Source: Lentzea jiangxiensis (GTDB lineage: Bacteria; Actinomycetota; Actinomycetes; Mycobacteriales; Pseudonocardiaceae). Taken from it: a DNA stretch of 64,000 bases. Positions 18,364 to 26,320 of this stretch are shown piece by piece (the first letter of the stretch is position 1; every line of letters starts with the position of its first letter). A model generated the notes under the pieces. It did no database searches and was not told where the DNA came from. It saw nothing but the letters and a program-made list of their open reading frames with translations. The position numbers were made by a program, and so were the translations under genes. The stretch lies in contig NZ_FNIX01000003.1 in NCBI RefSeq assembly GCF_900104175.1, positions 496,001-560,000 of the forward strand, read 5' to 3'.

Positions 18364-19527
18364 GTGCTGTCCGCTGCTTCAGCCGCCGTGGTGCGGGCGA
18401 CCCTGCCCGTCGTCCGCGACCACGCCGCCGCGATCACCGCCGAGTTCTACCCGTCGATGTTCGCCGCGCACCCCGAGCTGCTGAACCTGTTCAACCAGGG
18501 CAACCAGGCCAGCGGCAAGCAGCAGCTCGCGCTCGCCTCCGCGGTGGTCGCGTACGCACAGCACCTGCTCGACGGGACGCCGTTCGGCCCGATCGCCGAG
18601 CGCATCGCCCACAAGCACGTCTCGCTCGGCGTGCGCCCCGACCAGTACCCCATCGTCGGCAAGCACCTCATCGGCGCCGTCGCCACCGTCCTCGGTGACG
18701 CGGTGACGCCCGAGGTCGCCGCCGCCTGGGACGAGGTCTACTGGCTGTTCGCGGTGACGCTGATCGCCGCCGAGGCCCGGCTGTTCCAGGCCGCGGGCGT
18801 CACCCCGGACACCCTGTGGCGGCCGTGGCGCGTCGCCAAGCGCGACGAGGAAGCAGTCGACACGGTGTCGTTCACCCTCGTGCCGGACGACGGCGGCGTC
18901 GTTCCGGCGTTCGAGCCCGGCCAGTACGTGTCCGTGGCGGTCGACCTCCCGGACGGCCACCGGCAGCCCCGCCAGTACTCGCTGTCGCAGGCGCCCGGCC
19001 GCGGCGCGCTGCGCATCACCGTCCGCCGGGTGCGCGGCGCGGACGGCACCCCGGACGGCGCGGTGTCGACCTTCCTGCACGACCACGTGCGGACCGACGA
19101 CACGCTCCTGCTCGGCCCTCCGGCGGGCGAGGTCGTGCTCGCCGCCGGAGACCGTCCCGTGGTGCTGGTCAGCGCGGGCATCGGCATCACCCCGATGATG
19201 TCGATGCTCGACCACCTCGCCACGACCCAGCCGTCGCGCGAGGTCGTCGCCGTGCACGCCGAACTCTCCGCCGACCGCCACGCCCACCGCGAGGAGTACA
19301 CGCGCCTCGCCGGCCCGGACCAGCTGACCTGGTACGAGAACGGTGACGACGGCGGGCAGGCCGGCCGGGTCGACGTGGAAGCGATCCCACTACCCGCCGA
19401 CGCCGTCGCGCACCTGTGCGGTCCCATCGCTTTCATGCGTGACGTGCGCGCCGCACTCTTCCGTCGCGGGATGCACTCCGACGACATCAGGTACGAGGTC
19501 TTCGGCCCCGGCATGCTCGAGCGGTGA
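18364..19527 (+). CDS. hmp: Flavohaemoglobin (nitric oxide dioxygenase)
   Basis: Protein of 387 aa with an N-terminal globin (about 1-135), FAD domain (about 150-250) and NAD domain (about 260-387). The B10 tyrosine sits in ITAEFYPSMF and the proximal haem histidine in KHVSLGV; FAD binding is at RQYSLS and NAD binding at SAGIGITPM, with a terminal YEVFGPG. It oxidises NO to nitrate using NAD(P)H and O2. GTG 18364 follows GAGGAG at seven bases. Its position after the phosphoketolase/acetate kinase operon and behind its own DosR-like box links NO defence to the hypoxia module. Confidence 0.92.
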   Translation: MLSAASAAVVRATLPVVRDHAAAITAEFYPSMFAAHPELLNLFNQGNQASGKQQLALASAVVAYAQHLLDGTPFGPIAERIAHKHVSLGVRPDQYPIVGKHLIGAVATVLGDAVTPEVAAAWDEVYWLFAVTLIAAEARLFQAAGVTPDTLWRPWRVAKRDEEAVDTVSFTLVPDDGGVVPAFEPGQYVSVAVDLPDGHRQPRQYSLSQAPGRGALRITVRRVRGADGTPDGAVSTFLHDHVRTDDTLLLGPPAGEVVLAAGDRPVVLVSAGIGITPMMSMLDHLATTQPSREVVAVHAELSADRHAHREEYTRLAGPDQLTWYENGDDGGQAGRVDVEAIPLPADAVAHLCGPIAFMRDVRAALFRRGMHSDDIRYEVFGPGMLER

Positions 19528-19590
19528 CCTCCCCCGCCGGCCGCACGCTCACGCCTCCCGGGCGACCGCGCGGCCGGTAGGGTCGTCGTC

Positions 19591-20535
19591 GTGGATCTCG
19601 AGAACACCGCGGCACGGCTCGGAGTTCCGGTCGCGGACGTCGAACGCGTGCACCGGCTGGCCGGCGACCGGCCGTCCGCCCCGCTGCCCGCCAAGGCCGA
19701 CGCACCCGCTCTCCTGGAGCGGCTCGCGGTGCCGCCGGACGACGCCGCCGAGGTCCTGACCGCCTGGCCGGAGGCTGACTCTCCACTGTGGACCGAAGAG
19801 CTGCGGTGGCTGCTGGACCGCTCGACCGCGCTGGTGCGCGCCGACCTCGGCGGCAACGGGTGGCTGCCGCCGGGACCGGAACTGCCGCGGGACCGGGGCC
19901 TCGCCTGGCGGCACCTGTACGTGTACGCCTACCTGGCCCTGGTCGACGTCGTCACGGCGTACCACCGCGACCACGGCATCGACGACGCCGTCTCGCGGGC
20001 GACGCTGGCGGACCTGGGCCGCAACCTCGCGGTCGACCGCCGGATGCGCGGCGAGGGCTGGCCGGTCATGCAGAGCTGGCTGACGCTGCACGTGCGCGGT
20101 GGCGTCTACGAGCTCGGCCGGTTGCAGCACCAGCGCGGCGACACGGCCCTCGGCCTGCACGTGCCCGACTCGGGCCCGCTCACACCGGAGGCGGTCGACG
20201 CGTCGCTCGACGAGGCGCGCGCGTTCTTCCCGCGCCACTTCCCCGACGAGCACTACACGGCGTTCTCCTGCGGCTCGTGGCTGCTCGACCCGCAGCTGCG
20301 CGAGTACCTGCCGGAGGACTCCAACATCATCCGGTTCCAGCGGAGGTTCGAGCTGGAGCCCTACGAGGAGCCCGAGGGCATCGACGCCGACGTCGAGGTG
20401 CGGCGGTTCGTCTTCCGCAGCCTGACCACCCCGCTCGACGACCTGCCACGCCGCACGGTGCTCCAGCGCGCGGTCGTCGACCACCTGCGGGCCGGGCGGC
20501 ACTGGCAGTGGCGCAGCGGCCGGTTCGCCCTGTAG
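19591..20535 (+). CDS. GNAT-like acyltransferase-domain protein
   Basis: Protein of 314 aa. The N-terminal half is helical; the C-terminal half contains AFSCGSWLLDPQLREYLPEDSNIIRF and FEL followed by a basic end, which matches actinobacterial proteins annotated as acyltransferase-domain (NAT_N/GNAT_C-type). These lack the classical GNAT Q/RxxGxG/A motif in the parts I can see, so enzymatic function is uncertain. GTG 19591 has no Shine-Dalgarno but TAGGGT (19578-19583) ends seven bases upstream, typical of a leaderless mRNA. Likely its own transcription unit between hmp and the hairpin at 20852. Confidence 0.6.
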   Translation: MDLENTAARLGVPVADVERVHRLAGDRPSAPLPAKADAPALLERLAVPPDDAAEVLTAWPEADSPLWTEELRWLLDRSTALVRADLGGNGWLPPGPELPRDRGLAWRHLYVYAYLALVDVVTAYHRDHGIDDAVSRATLADLGRNLAVDRRMRGEGWPVMQSWLTLHVRGGVYELGRLQHQRGDTALGLHVPDSGPLTPEAVDASLDEARAFFPRHFPDEHYTAFSCGSWLLDPQLREYLPEDSNIIRFQRRFELEPYEEPEGIDADVEVRRFVFRSLTTPLDDLPRRTVLQRAVVDHLRAGRHWQWRSGRFAL

Positions 20536-20636
20536 CGAGGCCTACCGGGAACCGTGACGGCGCGTAGTGGCGATTACCGTCGAACGACCGGTCGGGCAGC
20601 GGCGTTTGGGCACCCCGACCACGGCTACCCGGCAGC

Positions 20637-20822
20637 ATGTCCGACGACGCGCCGTTCGAGATACCGCAGGAGCGCCTGTCACCTGCCGTCGCGGTCCGAC
20701 CCGAGCTGCGGGAGGACGGCCTGCCTCACCGCACACCCGCGGACGCCGAAGCGCGGCTCAAGCCTCTCGGGAGCCAGGGCACACCCACCCACGGGCAGCT
20801 CCCCCGGTCTGCGTACGGCTGA
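20637..20822 (+). CDS. Possible 61-aa hypothetical protein
   Basis: An ATG frame beginning SDDAPFEIPQERLSPAVAV with moderate codon bias and no recognisable domain. There is no ribosome site and no TANNNT element at the right place, so expression is doubtful. The hairpin at 20852-20884 follows the stop by 29 bases, which mildly favours a real transcript here. Confidence 0.25.
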   Translation: MSDDAPFEIPQERLSPAVAVRPELREDGLPHRTPADAEARLKPLGSQGTPTHGQLPRSAYG

Positions 20823-20851
20823 CCTGCCGCAGGACCATCCTGGTGATTCAC

Positions 20852-20884
20852 CCGCCAGCGCGGACGTCCTTCCCGCGCTGGCGG
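20852..20884. terminator. Terminator hairpin between convergent units
   Basis: Perfect 12-bp arms (20852-20863 and 20873-20884) with a nine-base loop. It separates the plus-strand genes from the minus-strand MBL gene that ends at 20947. Confidence 0.7.
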
Positions 20885-20946
20885 CCTGCTGCCGGGAGGC
20901 GGTGCCGCCCGAACCCTGAACGCGGCACCGGCCGGGGTCCTCCGGG

Positions 20947-21756
20947 TCAGCCCGGCAGCACGAAGGTGTCCCCGCGTTCCACCACCCGCACGTCGAACCC
21001 CGCCCGCCGCCGCGCGACCTCCGAGGTGAAGTCCGACAGCGGCGACTTCATCACCCCGTACTCCTCGTAGTGCACGGGAACGGTGGTGCGCGGGGCGAGC
21101 AGCTCCAGGAGATCGGCGCCCTGCTCGCCGTCCATGGTGAGCAGCACGCCGAGCACCTTGGTGCCGCCGAGGTGCACGACCGCGAGGTCGATGCCGTCGA
21201 AGCGCTCGCGGATCCGGCCCAGTTCGGGGTGCACCAGGGTGTCGCCGCTGAGGTAGATCCGGAACGGGAGGACGCCCGCCGCCTCCCGGTACTCGAGCAT
21301 GGTGCCCATCACCGGGGGCAGCAGGCGGCCCAGCGGTCCCAGCGCGTGCCGGCCCGGCAGCGAGGTGATCGTCAGCCTGGCCGACCCGCGCGACAGCGTC
21401 ACGGTCTCCCAGGTGCGCAGCGGCGCGGCTTCCCGGAAGCCGCGCCGCACCAGGCGTTTCGCCGCGTGCGGGGTGGTGAGCACGGGCAGGTCGCGCCGGA
21501 GCTCCCTGCTCGCCACCCGGTCGAAGTGGTCGCCGTGCAGGTGCGAGAGCACGACGGCGTCCAGTTCGGGCAGGTCGGCGATCTCGATCGCCGGATCGGT
21601 GAGCCGCCTCGACACGACGCCCTGGCCGATGTGCGTCCACTGTCCTCTGTGGAGGAAGTTGGGATCGGTCAGCAGGGTGAAGGGTCCGAGCCGCAGCACC
21701 GTCGTGGCGTTGCCGACGAAGTGCAGCGAGCCCGGTCCTGGGTTCTCAGCGCTCAT
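20947..21756 (-). CDS. MBL-fold metallo-hydrolase (UlaG/L-ascorbate-lactonase-like)
   Basis: Protein of 269 aa. The metal-binding HxHxDH motif appears as LSHLHGDHFD, with further ligands expected in the SLPGRHA and ISG-D type YLSGDTLVHPE segments and in VPVHYEEY. The layout, beginning FVGNATTVLRLGPFTLLTDPNF, is that of UlaG-like hydrolases. The substrate cannot be told. ATG 21756 has no Shine-Dalgarno; GGGTAG lies nine bases upstream with GTTC 15 bases further, which suggests a stress-sigma promoter and a near-leaderless message. Confidence 0.8.
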   Translation of the reverse strand: MSAENPGPGSLHFVGNATTVLRLGPFTLLTDPNFLHRGQWTHIGQGVVSRRLTDPAIEIADLPELDAVVLSHLHGDHFDRVASRELRRDLPVLTTPHAAKRLVRRGFREAAPLRTWETVTLSRGSARLTITSLPGRHALGPLGRLLPPVMGTMLEYREAAGVLPFRIYLSGDTLVHPELGRIRERFDGIDLAVVHLGGTKVLGVLLTMDGEQGADLLELLAPRTTVPVHYEEYGVMKSPLSDFTSEVARRRAGFDVRVVERGDTFVLPG

Positions 21757-21765
21757 GCCGGTCGG

Positions 21766-21790
21766 CTACCCCGGCATCCCCACCGTGAAC
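21766..21790 (-). promoter_or_regulatory. Sigma-B/F-like promoter of the MBL gene
   Basis: Read on the minus strand: GTTC, 15 bases, GGGTAG, then nine bases to the ATG. The -10 and downstream sequence (GGGTAGCCGACCGGC) is nearly the same as that at 5387-5401 ahead of another gene. Confidence 0.45.
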
Positions 21791-21795
21791 GTCGA

Positions 21796-22965
21796 TCACA
21801 GCCGGAAGACCGAACGGACGCAGTCGTCTTCCTTCTTCTTGAACAGCTCGTAGCCGCGGGCGCCTTCGCTCAACGGCATGACGTGCGTCGCGAGGTGGTC
21901 GGTGACGAGCTCACCGGAGGCGATCCGGTCCAGCAGCATCGGGATGTAGCGCTGGCCGTGCTGCTGCGCGCCGCGGACCGTCAGGCCCTTGTTCATCATC
22001 GCTCCCAGGGGGAACTTGTCGACGATGCCGGTGAAGACGCCCAGGACGAACACCGAGCCGCCCTTGCGGCAGTGGTAGATCGCCTCCCGCACCGCGATCG
22101 GGCGGTCCGTCTCCAGCTTCAGCTTGCTCTTCACCTGGTCGTAGACGTGCTGCGGACCCGTCGAGTGCGCCTCGCAGCCGACGGCCTCGATGCAGACGTC
22201 CGGTCCACGGCCCCCGGTGGCGTCGAGCAACGCGTCGCCGACGGACGTCTCCGCGTAGTTGACCGTCTCCACCCCGAACATCGTTTCGGCCTGCCGCAGG
22301 CGGTAGTCGAAGCGGTCGATGATCAGGACCCGTTCGGCGCCGAGCAACTGGGCGGCGCGAGCCGCCATCTGCCCCACCGCGCCGGCGCCCCACACGGCCA
22401 CGACGTCGCCCTGCTTGACCCCGCCGAGGTCGGCGCCCATCCACCCGGTCGCCGCCGAGTCCGACGTGAACAGCGCGCTCATGTCGTCCACGGCCTCGGG
22501 AATCGGGATGGCGGTGTGGTCGGCGAAGGGCACGCGCACGTACTCCGCGTGGCTGCCCCGGAAGCCGCCCATGGCGTGGGAGTAGCCGAAGATGCCTCCC
22601 GGATCGGCCCCCCACAGGTGCTGGGTGATCGCCGGGTTGGTGTTGGTGTTGTCGCACAACGAGTACAGCTCGTTGCGGCAGTACCAGCACCGGCCGCACG
22701 CGATGAACGAGCACACCACCACGCGGTCACCGGGCCGGTGCCGGGTCACACCGGACCCGACCTCGACGACCTCGCCCATGAACTCGTGGCCGATCACGTC
22801 GCCCGCCTGCATGAACGGGATGTGCCCGGTGAGCAGGTGCAGGTCCGAGCCGCAGACGGTGCTCAGCCGCACCTTGAGGATCATGTCCTGGTCGCCCAGC
22901 AACTCCGGGTCGGGCACGTCCTGCACGCGGACGTCGTTGATCCCCTCCCAGCACAGCGCCTTCAC
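21796..22965 (-). CDS. Zinc-dependent alcohol dehydrogenase (formaldehyde-dehydrogenase-like subgroup)
   Basis: Medium-chain dehydrogenase of 389 aa. The catalytic Zn ligands are in STVCGSDLH and GHEFMGEV, the structural Zn cysteines in CGRCWYCRNELYSLC, and the nucleotide motif in VWGAGAVGQMAA with an acidic residue in IIDRFDYR. The insert IFGYSHAMGGFRGSHAEYVRVP is typical of the glutathione-independent formaldehyde dehydrogenase-like subgroup. GTG 22965 overlaps the stop of the upstream gene (GTGA), so it is the second gene of an operon whose promoter is the sigma-B/F-like element at 23410-23434. Substrate could be formaldehyde or another short alcohol; this is inferred. Confidence 0.88.
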   Translation of the reverse strand: MKALCWEGINDVRVQDVPDPELLGDQDMILKVRLSTVCGSDLHLLTGHIPFMQAGDVIGHEFMGEVVEVGSGVTRHRPGDRVVVCSFIACGRCWYCRNELYSLCDNTNTNPAITQHLWGADPGGIFGYSHAMGGFRGSHAEYVRVPFADHTAIPIPEAVDDMSALFTSDSAATGWMGADLGGVKQGDVVAVWGAGAVGQMAARAAQLLGAERVLIIDRFDYRLRQAETMFGVETVNYAETSVGDALLDATGGRGPDVCIEAVGCEAHSTGPQHVYDQVKSKLKLETDRPIAVREAIYHCRKGGSVFVLGVFTGIVDKFPLGAMMNKGLTVRGAQQHGQRYIPMLLDRIASGELVTDHLATHVMPLSEGARGYELFKKKEDDCVRSVFRL

Positions 22966-23375
22966 AGCCTGCCACCTCCTCCCGCCTGGTTCGTCACGAG
23001 CCGCAACGCCTTGCCCAGCGGCCCCGGGTGCGTGGGCGCGGTGTCGGGCCGCACCACCTCACCGGCCTCCAGCACCGACTTCGCCCGGCGCAGCGCGAGC
23101 CTGAGGTCGTGGCGGGACACGTCGCCGGTCGGCTTCACCCGCAGCTCGGTGCCCTTGTCACCGGTCGCCGGCTGGATGCGCAGCTCGAACTGGTCACGCC
23201 ACCGGGTCAGGTCCTCGGGGAGCGAGGCGTGCACCTCCTCCGGAGCGCGGTTCACCGTCACGGCCAGCCACTGCCCGGAGCCCTGGTCGTCCGAGCCGCC
23301 GCGCCGCCGCCTCGCCACCACGACGGCGGTCGCCACACCCGCCGCCGCCAGGAGCGTTTTCCCTGCTGTGTTCAT
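22962..23375 (-). CDS. Membrane-anchored hypothetical protein paired with the Zn-ADH
   Basis: Protein of 137 aa. A hydrophobic N-terminal helix (about residues 5-21) is followed by basic RRRRGG, then a soluble domain reading WLAVTVNRAPEEV, IQPATGDKGTELRV and a helix RLALRRAKSVLEAGEVV. I know proteins of this pattern next to zinc alcohol dehydrogenases in other actinomycetes; the ATGDKGTEL segment resembles SRPBCC-like cyclase/dehydrase proteins. Function unknown. ATG 23375 has AAAGG upstream. The stop overlaps the ADH start, implying coupled translation. Confidence 0.65.
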   Translation of the reverse strand: MNTAGKTLLAAAGVATAVVVARRRRGGSDDQGSGQWLAVTVNRAPEEVHASLPEDLTRWRDQFELRIQPATGDKGTELRVKPTGDVSRHDLRLALRRAKSVLEAGEVVRPDTAPTHPGPLGKALRLVTNQAGGGGRL

Positions 23376-23409
23376 GTATCCGGCCTTTCTCGGAGCACGA
23401 GGGCCGTGG

Positions 23410-23434
23410 ATACCCCCGGCAATGCGGAACAACC
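23410..23434 (-). promoter_or_regulatory. Sigma-B/F-like promoter of the hypothetical-ADH operon
   Basis: On the minus strand GGTT, 15 bases, GGGTAT; 34 bases to the ATG at 23375. This is a near-consensus match to GTTT-N15-GGGTAT. Confidence 0.55.
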
Positions 23435-23448
23435 GGGATGTCCTGTCT

Positions 23449-23473
23449 GTTTGCGGCGCGGGGGCACGGGTAG
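23449..23473 (+). promoter_or_regulatory. Divergent sigma-B/F-like promoter
   Basis: GTTT, 15 bases, GGGTAG on the plus strand, 44 bases before the ATG of the DUF4383 remnant. It is back to back with the promoter at 23410-23434. Confidence 0.5.
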
Positions 23474-23517
23474 CCGGGCACGACCGAAGCCCGTCCCGCT
23501 CCCCCGCTGGAATGGTC

Positions 23518-23655
23518 ATGTCGCAGACCCGAGCCGCGGTGAGGACGCCTGTGCGGAAAGCCGCACTGGCACTCAGCGCCGTGTTCGCCCTCGTCGGCCG
23601 GGCTCGGCCGTGCGCGCCACCGGTGCTGGCGGCTAGAGCTCGGTTCCCCCGGTGA
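23518..23655 (+). pseudogene. 5' fragment of a DUF4383 membrane protein gene
   Basis: The frame from ATG 23518 reads RTPVRKAALALSAVFALVG, the conserved first helix of DUF4383 proteins (normally followed by a GFIPG loop and three more helices in about 150 aa). After LVG it becomes unrelated Arg/Pro-rich sequence and stops within 20 codons, overlapping the end of the ubiA-type gene. The promoter at 23449 is intact, so this is probably a gene cut short by a deletion. Confidence 0.55.
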
Positions 23656-24457
23656 TGACCAGCAGGACGACGTCGACGACGGCGACCACGAGCAGCGCGT
23701 TGAAGTTGGCACGCGACCCGGCCCGCCGGCCTCGCACCCTGCCGACCAGGAGGATCACCACCGACAACGGCACCGCCACCAGTCCCGCCGTCGTGACGGG
23801 ACCCGGCGGGCCGAGGGCGAGGACCACTCCGGTGATCACCGCCAGCGCGGCTGCCACTCCCGCGCTGGCGGCCCCGCCGATGCGGTGCGGCAGACCGCGC
23901 ACCCCGGTCGCGGCGTCGTCCTCCAGGTCGGGGATGACGTTGGCGAAGTGCGCGGCGCTGCCCAGCACGGCGCCGGCGGCGAGGAGCCACGCAGGCGCCC
24001 ACCGGCCGTCCGGCCCGCCGAGCGTGACGAACGCGGGCAGCAGACCGAACGAGACCGCGTACGGCACAACGGAGAACGCCGTCGCCTTCACTCCGAAGTC
24101 GTACGCCCAGGCCGAGCACAGCATCACGACGTGCACGAGCGCGGCGTCCACTCCGGACAGCAGCGACAGCAGAACAGCCGCCACCGCCGCGATGACCGTC
24201 GCGGTCGCGACCAGCTCCCGCGACACCGTGCCCACCGCCACCGGCTTGTCGGCACGGCCGACGCTCGCGTCCCTGTCCGCGTCCAGCAGGTCGTTGAGCC
24301 ACCCCACGGACAGCTGGCCCGCCAACACCGCCGCGGCCACCGCGACCACCCCTCCCGGCGACCTCCCGGTCGTCACGGCCAGCGCCGCCGCGACCGCGGT
24401 GACGGCGAGAGCGGGCATCGGATGACACGAACGCGCAAGAGCTCCTGTAAGACCCAC
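23633..24457 (-). CDS. UbiA-family prenyltransferase
   Basis: Integral membrane protein of about 274 aa with eight to nine hydrophobic helices. The two Asp-rich motifs that bind Mg-prenyl diphosphate are visible: NDLLDADRDASVGRADKP (first) and NVIPDLEDDAATGVRGLP (second). It joins an isoprenoid chain to an aromatic or similar acceptor. Start is put at GTG 24457 because LARSCHPMPALAV belongs to the conserved N-terminus; a shorter form from ATG 24419 would lose it. The start region overlaps the likely start of the divergent methyltransferase gene. Beside a type III PKS the natural acceptor would be the PKS product, which is inference. Confidence 0.85.
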   Translation of the reverse strand: MGLTGALARSCHPMPALAVTAVAAALAVTTGRSPGGVVAVAAAVLAGQLSVGWLNDLLDADRDASVGRADKPVAVGTVSRELVATATVIAAVAAVLLSLLSGVDAALVHVVMLCSAWAYDFGVKATAFSVVPYAVSFGLLPAFVTLGGPDGRWAPAWLLAAGAVLGSAAHFANVIPDLEDDAATGVRGLPHRIGGAASAGVAAALAVITGVVLALGPPGPVTTAGLVAVPLSVVILLVGRVRGRRAGSRANFNALLVVAVVDVVLLVITGGTEL

Positions 24458-25177
24458 GGATCTCCACTCTGCCAGCTGCCGGCGAAGCCGCAGAACGAGC
24501 TCGAACCCAACGACCCCGCGTTGTACGAACGGCTCGCCGAGCAGTGGTGGCACCCGCGCGGCCCGTTCGTCATGCTGCACTGGCTCGCCGCCGCACGTGC
24601 CCGGCTCGTCCCCGCGGCACGGCCCGGTGCGGTCCTCGTCGACCTCGGCTGCGGCGCTGGTCTGCTCGCACCGCACCTGCACGGGTACCGGCACATCGGC
24701 GTGGACCTGTCGGAGCCCAGCCTGCGCCGGGCACGCGGCATCGAGCCCGTGCTGGGGGACGTGCTCGCCGTGCCGTTGCCCGACGAGTGCGCGGACGTCG
24801 TGGTCGCGGGCGAGATCCTCGAACACGTGCACGACCTCGCGGGTGCGGTCGCGGAGGCGTGCCGGATCCTGCGGCCCGGTGGGCTGCTGGTGCTCGACAC
24901 GCTGGCGGACACCGCGGTGTGCCGCCTGGTCGCGATCGGCCTCGCGGAGCGCGTCGGTCTCGCACCGCGCGGCGTGCACGATCCCGCGTTGCTCGTCGAC
25001 CGCGCCGCCCTCGTCCGCGAATGTGCCCGCCACGGTGTACGGCTGGCGTTGCGGGGTATTCGCCCGTCACTGCTCGACCTGCTCACGTGGCCGGTGCGCC
25101 GCGGGCGTCCCGTCCGCATGGTCCCGACCGCGACCACGGCCGTGCTCTTCCAGGGCGCCGGCCGCAAGAAGGGATGA
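24422..25177 (+). CDS. SAM-dependent methyltransferase of the type III PKS cluster (UbiG-like)
   Basis: Up to 251 aa. The conserved part begins ELEPNDPALYERLAEQWWHP, then has motif I VLVDLGCGAGLLAPH, motif II HIGVDLSEPS, GEILEHVHD, RPGGLLVLDT and a long SrsB/UbiG-like tail ending TAVLFQGAGR. Such enzymes O- or C-methylate phenols next to type III PKS genes. ATG 24422 is the only ATG before the conserved part but overlaps the divergent ubiA-type start and lacks a ribosome site; TTG 24521 or another start is possible. The acyl-CoA dehydrogenase gene follows after three bases. Confidence 0.8.
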   Translation: MTRTRKSSCKTHGSPLCQLPAKPQNELEPNDPALYERLAEQWWHPRGPFVMLHWLAAARARLVPAARPGAVLVDLGCGAGLLAPHLHGYRHIGVDLSEPSLRRARGIEPVLGDVLAVPLPDECADVVVAGEILEHVHDLAGAVAEACRILRPGGLLVLDTLADTAVCRLVAIGLAERVGLAPRGVHDPALLVDRAALVRECARHGVRLALRGIRPSLLDLLTWPVRRGRPVRMVPTATTAVLFQGAGRKKG

Positions 25178-25180
25178 GCC

Positions 25181-26320
25181 TTGGACCTCCACTCCCTGGC
25201 CGAACGCATGTCCGGCCGGGCGGCGCGCTACGACGCCGCCGGCGCCTTCCCCGAGGAGGACTTCGACGACCTGCGCGAGGCCGGACTGCTCGGCCTGATG
25301 GCACCGCCGCACCTGGGTGGCGCCGGCGCGTCGTTCGCCGAGTACACCGACGTGGCGATGCGGCTCGGCAGCGGGGCGGGTGCGACCGCGCTGATCTTCA
25401 ACATGCACGCCTCCGTCACGGGCGCGCTCGCTTCCACGCCGGACGAACTGGTGCGCCAGTTCGGCGGCACGGAGAGCTTCTTCACCTTTCGCGACCGCGT
25501 CCTCAAGGCCGCGGCGGAGGGCGCCCTGTACGCGGTGGCGATGAGCGAGCCCGGCATCGGCTCCCGGCTGTCCCAGGTGCGCACCTCCTACGAGCGGACG
25601 GGTTCCGGCTTCCGCATCGACGGCGCCAAGACGTTCGTCTCGGGCGCGGGCCACGCGGACGCGTACCTCGTCGCCGCCAGGGACAGGCACTCCGACGAGC
25701 CGCGGATCTCGTACTTCCTCGTTCCGGCCGGTCCCGGCGTGGAGGTGCGGCCGGTCTGGGACTCGCTCGGCATGCGCGCCACGGCCAGCCACGACCTGCA
25801 CCTGGGCGTCGAGGTCGGCGAGGACGCCCTGGTGGGCGGGATCGAGGGCGCGGCGCTGGTGCTGGCGCAGGTGATGCCCCAGTGGCTCGTCGCCTCCTAC
25901 GCCGCCGTCTACGTCGGCGTCGCCCAGGCCGTGCTGCGGCATGGAGCGGAGCACCTGCGTGAACGCGGGCTGCACGCGCTGCCGATGGTCCGCGCTCGCC
26001 TGGGGCGCGCCGACGTGCAGGTGGCCGCGGCGGAGCTCGTCGTCAGGAAGGCCGCCGCGCTCGTCACCGACGACCCCGGCAGCCCCGAGACGAACCGCTG
26101 GGTGTGGCGGGCGAAGCTGATCGCCGGGGACACGGCCGCCCAGGTCGCGTTCTCGGTGCTGGAGGCGGCGGGCGCCTCGGCCACCCGCCGGGGCCATCCG
26201 CTGGAACGGCTCTACCGCGACGCCCGGTGCGGCGCGCTGCAACCGGCCACGTCGGACGTGTGCGCGGACTGGCTCGGCGCCAGTGCACTGGGCGAGAACC
26301 CCGACGAGGCGCGCTGGTGA
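25181..26320 (+). CDS. Acyl-CoA dehydrogenase family flavoprotein of the PKS cluster
   Basis: Protein of 379 aa with the standard ACAD order: N-terminal helices with LREAGLLGLMAPPHLGGAG, FAD-binding YAVAMSEPGIGS, FRIDGAKTFVSGAGHADAYLV, DSLGMRATASHDLHL, and the C-terminal helix region RGHPLERLYRDAR. The catalytic Glu of short-chain ACADs is not obvious, so it may be a flavin-dependent oxidase or hydroxylase instead. Start is TTG 25181, three bases after the methyltransferase stop. Its stop overlaps the PKS start (GTGA). In a PKS operon it could desaturate the acyl starter or oxidise the aromatic product; both are inference. Confidence 0.82.
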   Translation: MDLHSLAERMSGRAARYDAAGAFPEEDFDDLREAGLLGLMAPPHLGGAGASFAEYTDVAMRLGSGAGATALIFNMHASVTGALASTPDELVRQFGGTESFFTFRDRVLKAAAEGALYAVAMSEPGIGSRLSQVRTSYERTGSGFRIDGAKTFVSGAGHADAYLVAARDRHSDEPRISYFLVPAGPGVEVRPVWDSLGMRATASHDLHLGVEVGEDALVGGIEGAALVLAQVMPQWLVASYAAVYVGVAQAVLRHGAEHLRERGLHALPMVRARLGRADVQVAAAELVVRKAAALVTDDPGSPETNRWVWRAKLIAGDTAAQVAFSVLEAAGASATRRGHPLERLYRDARCGALQPATSDVCADWLGASALGENPDEARW

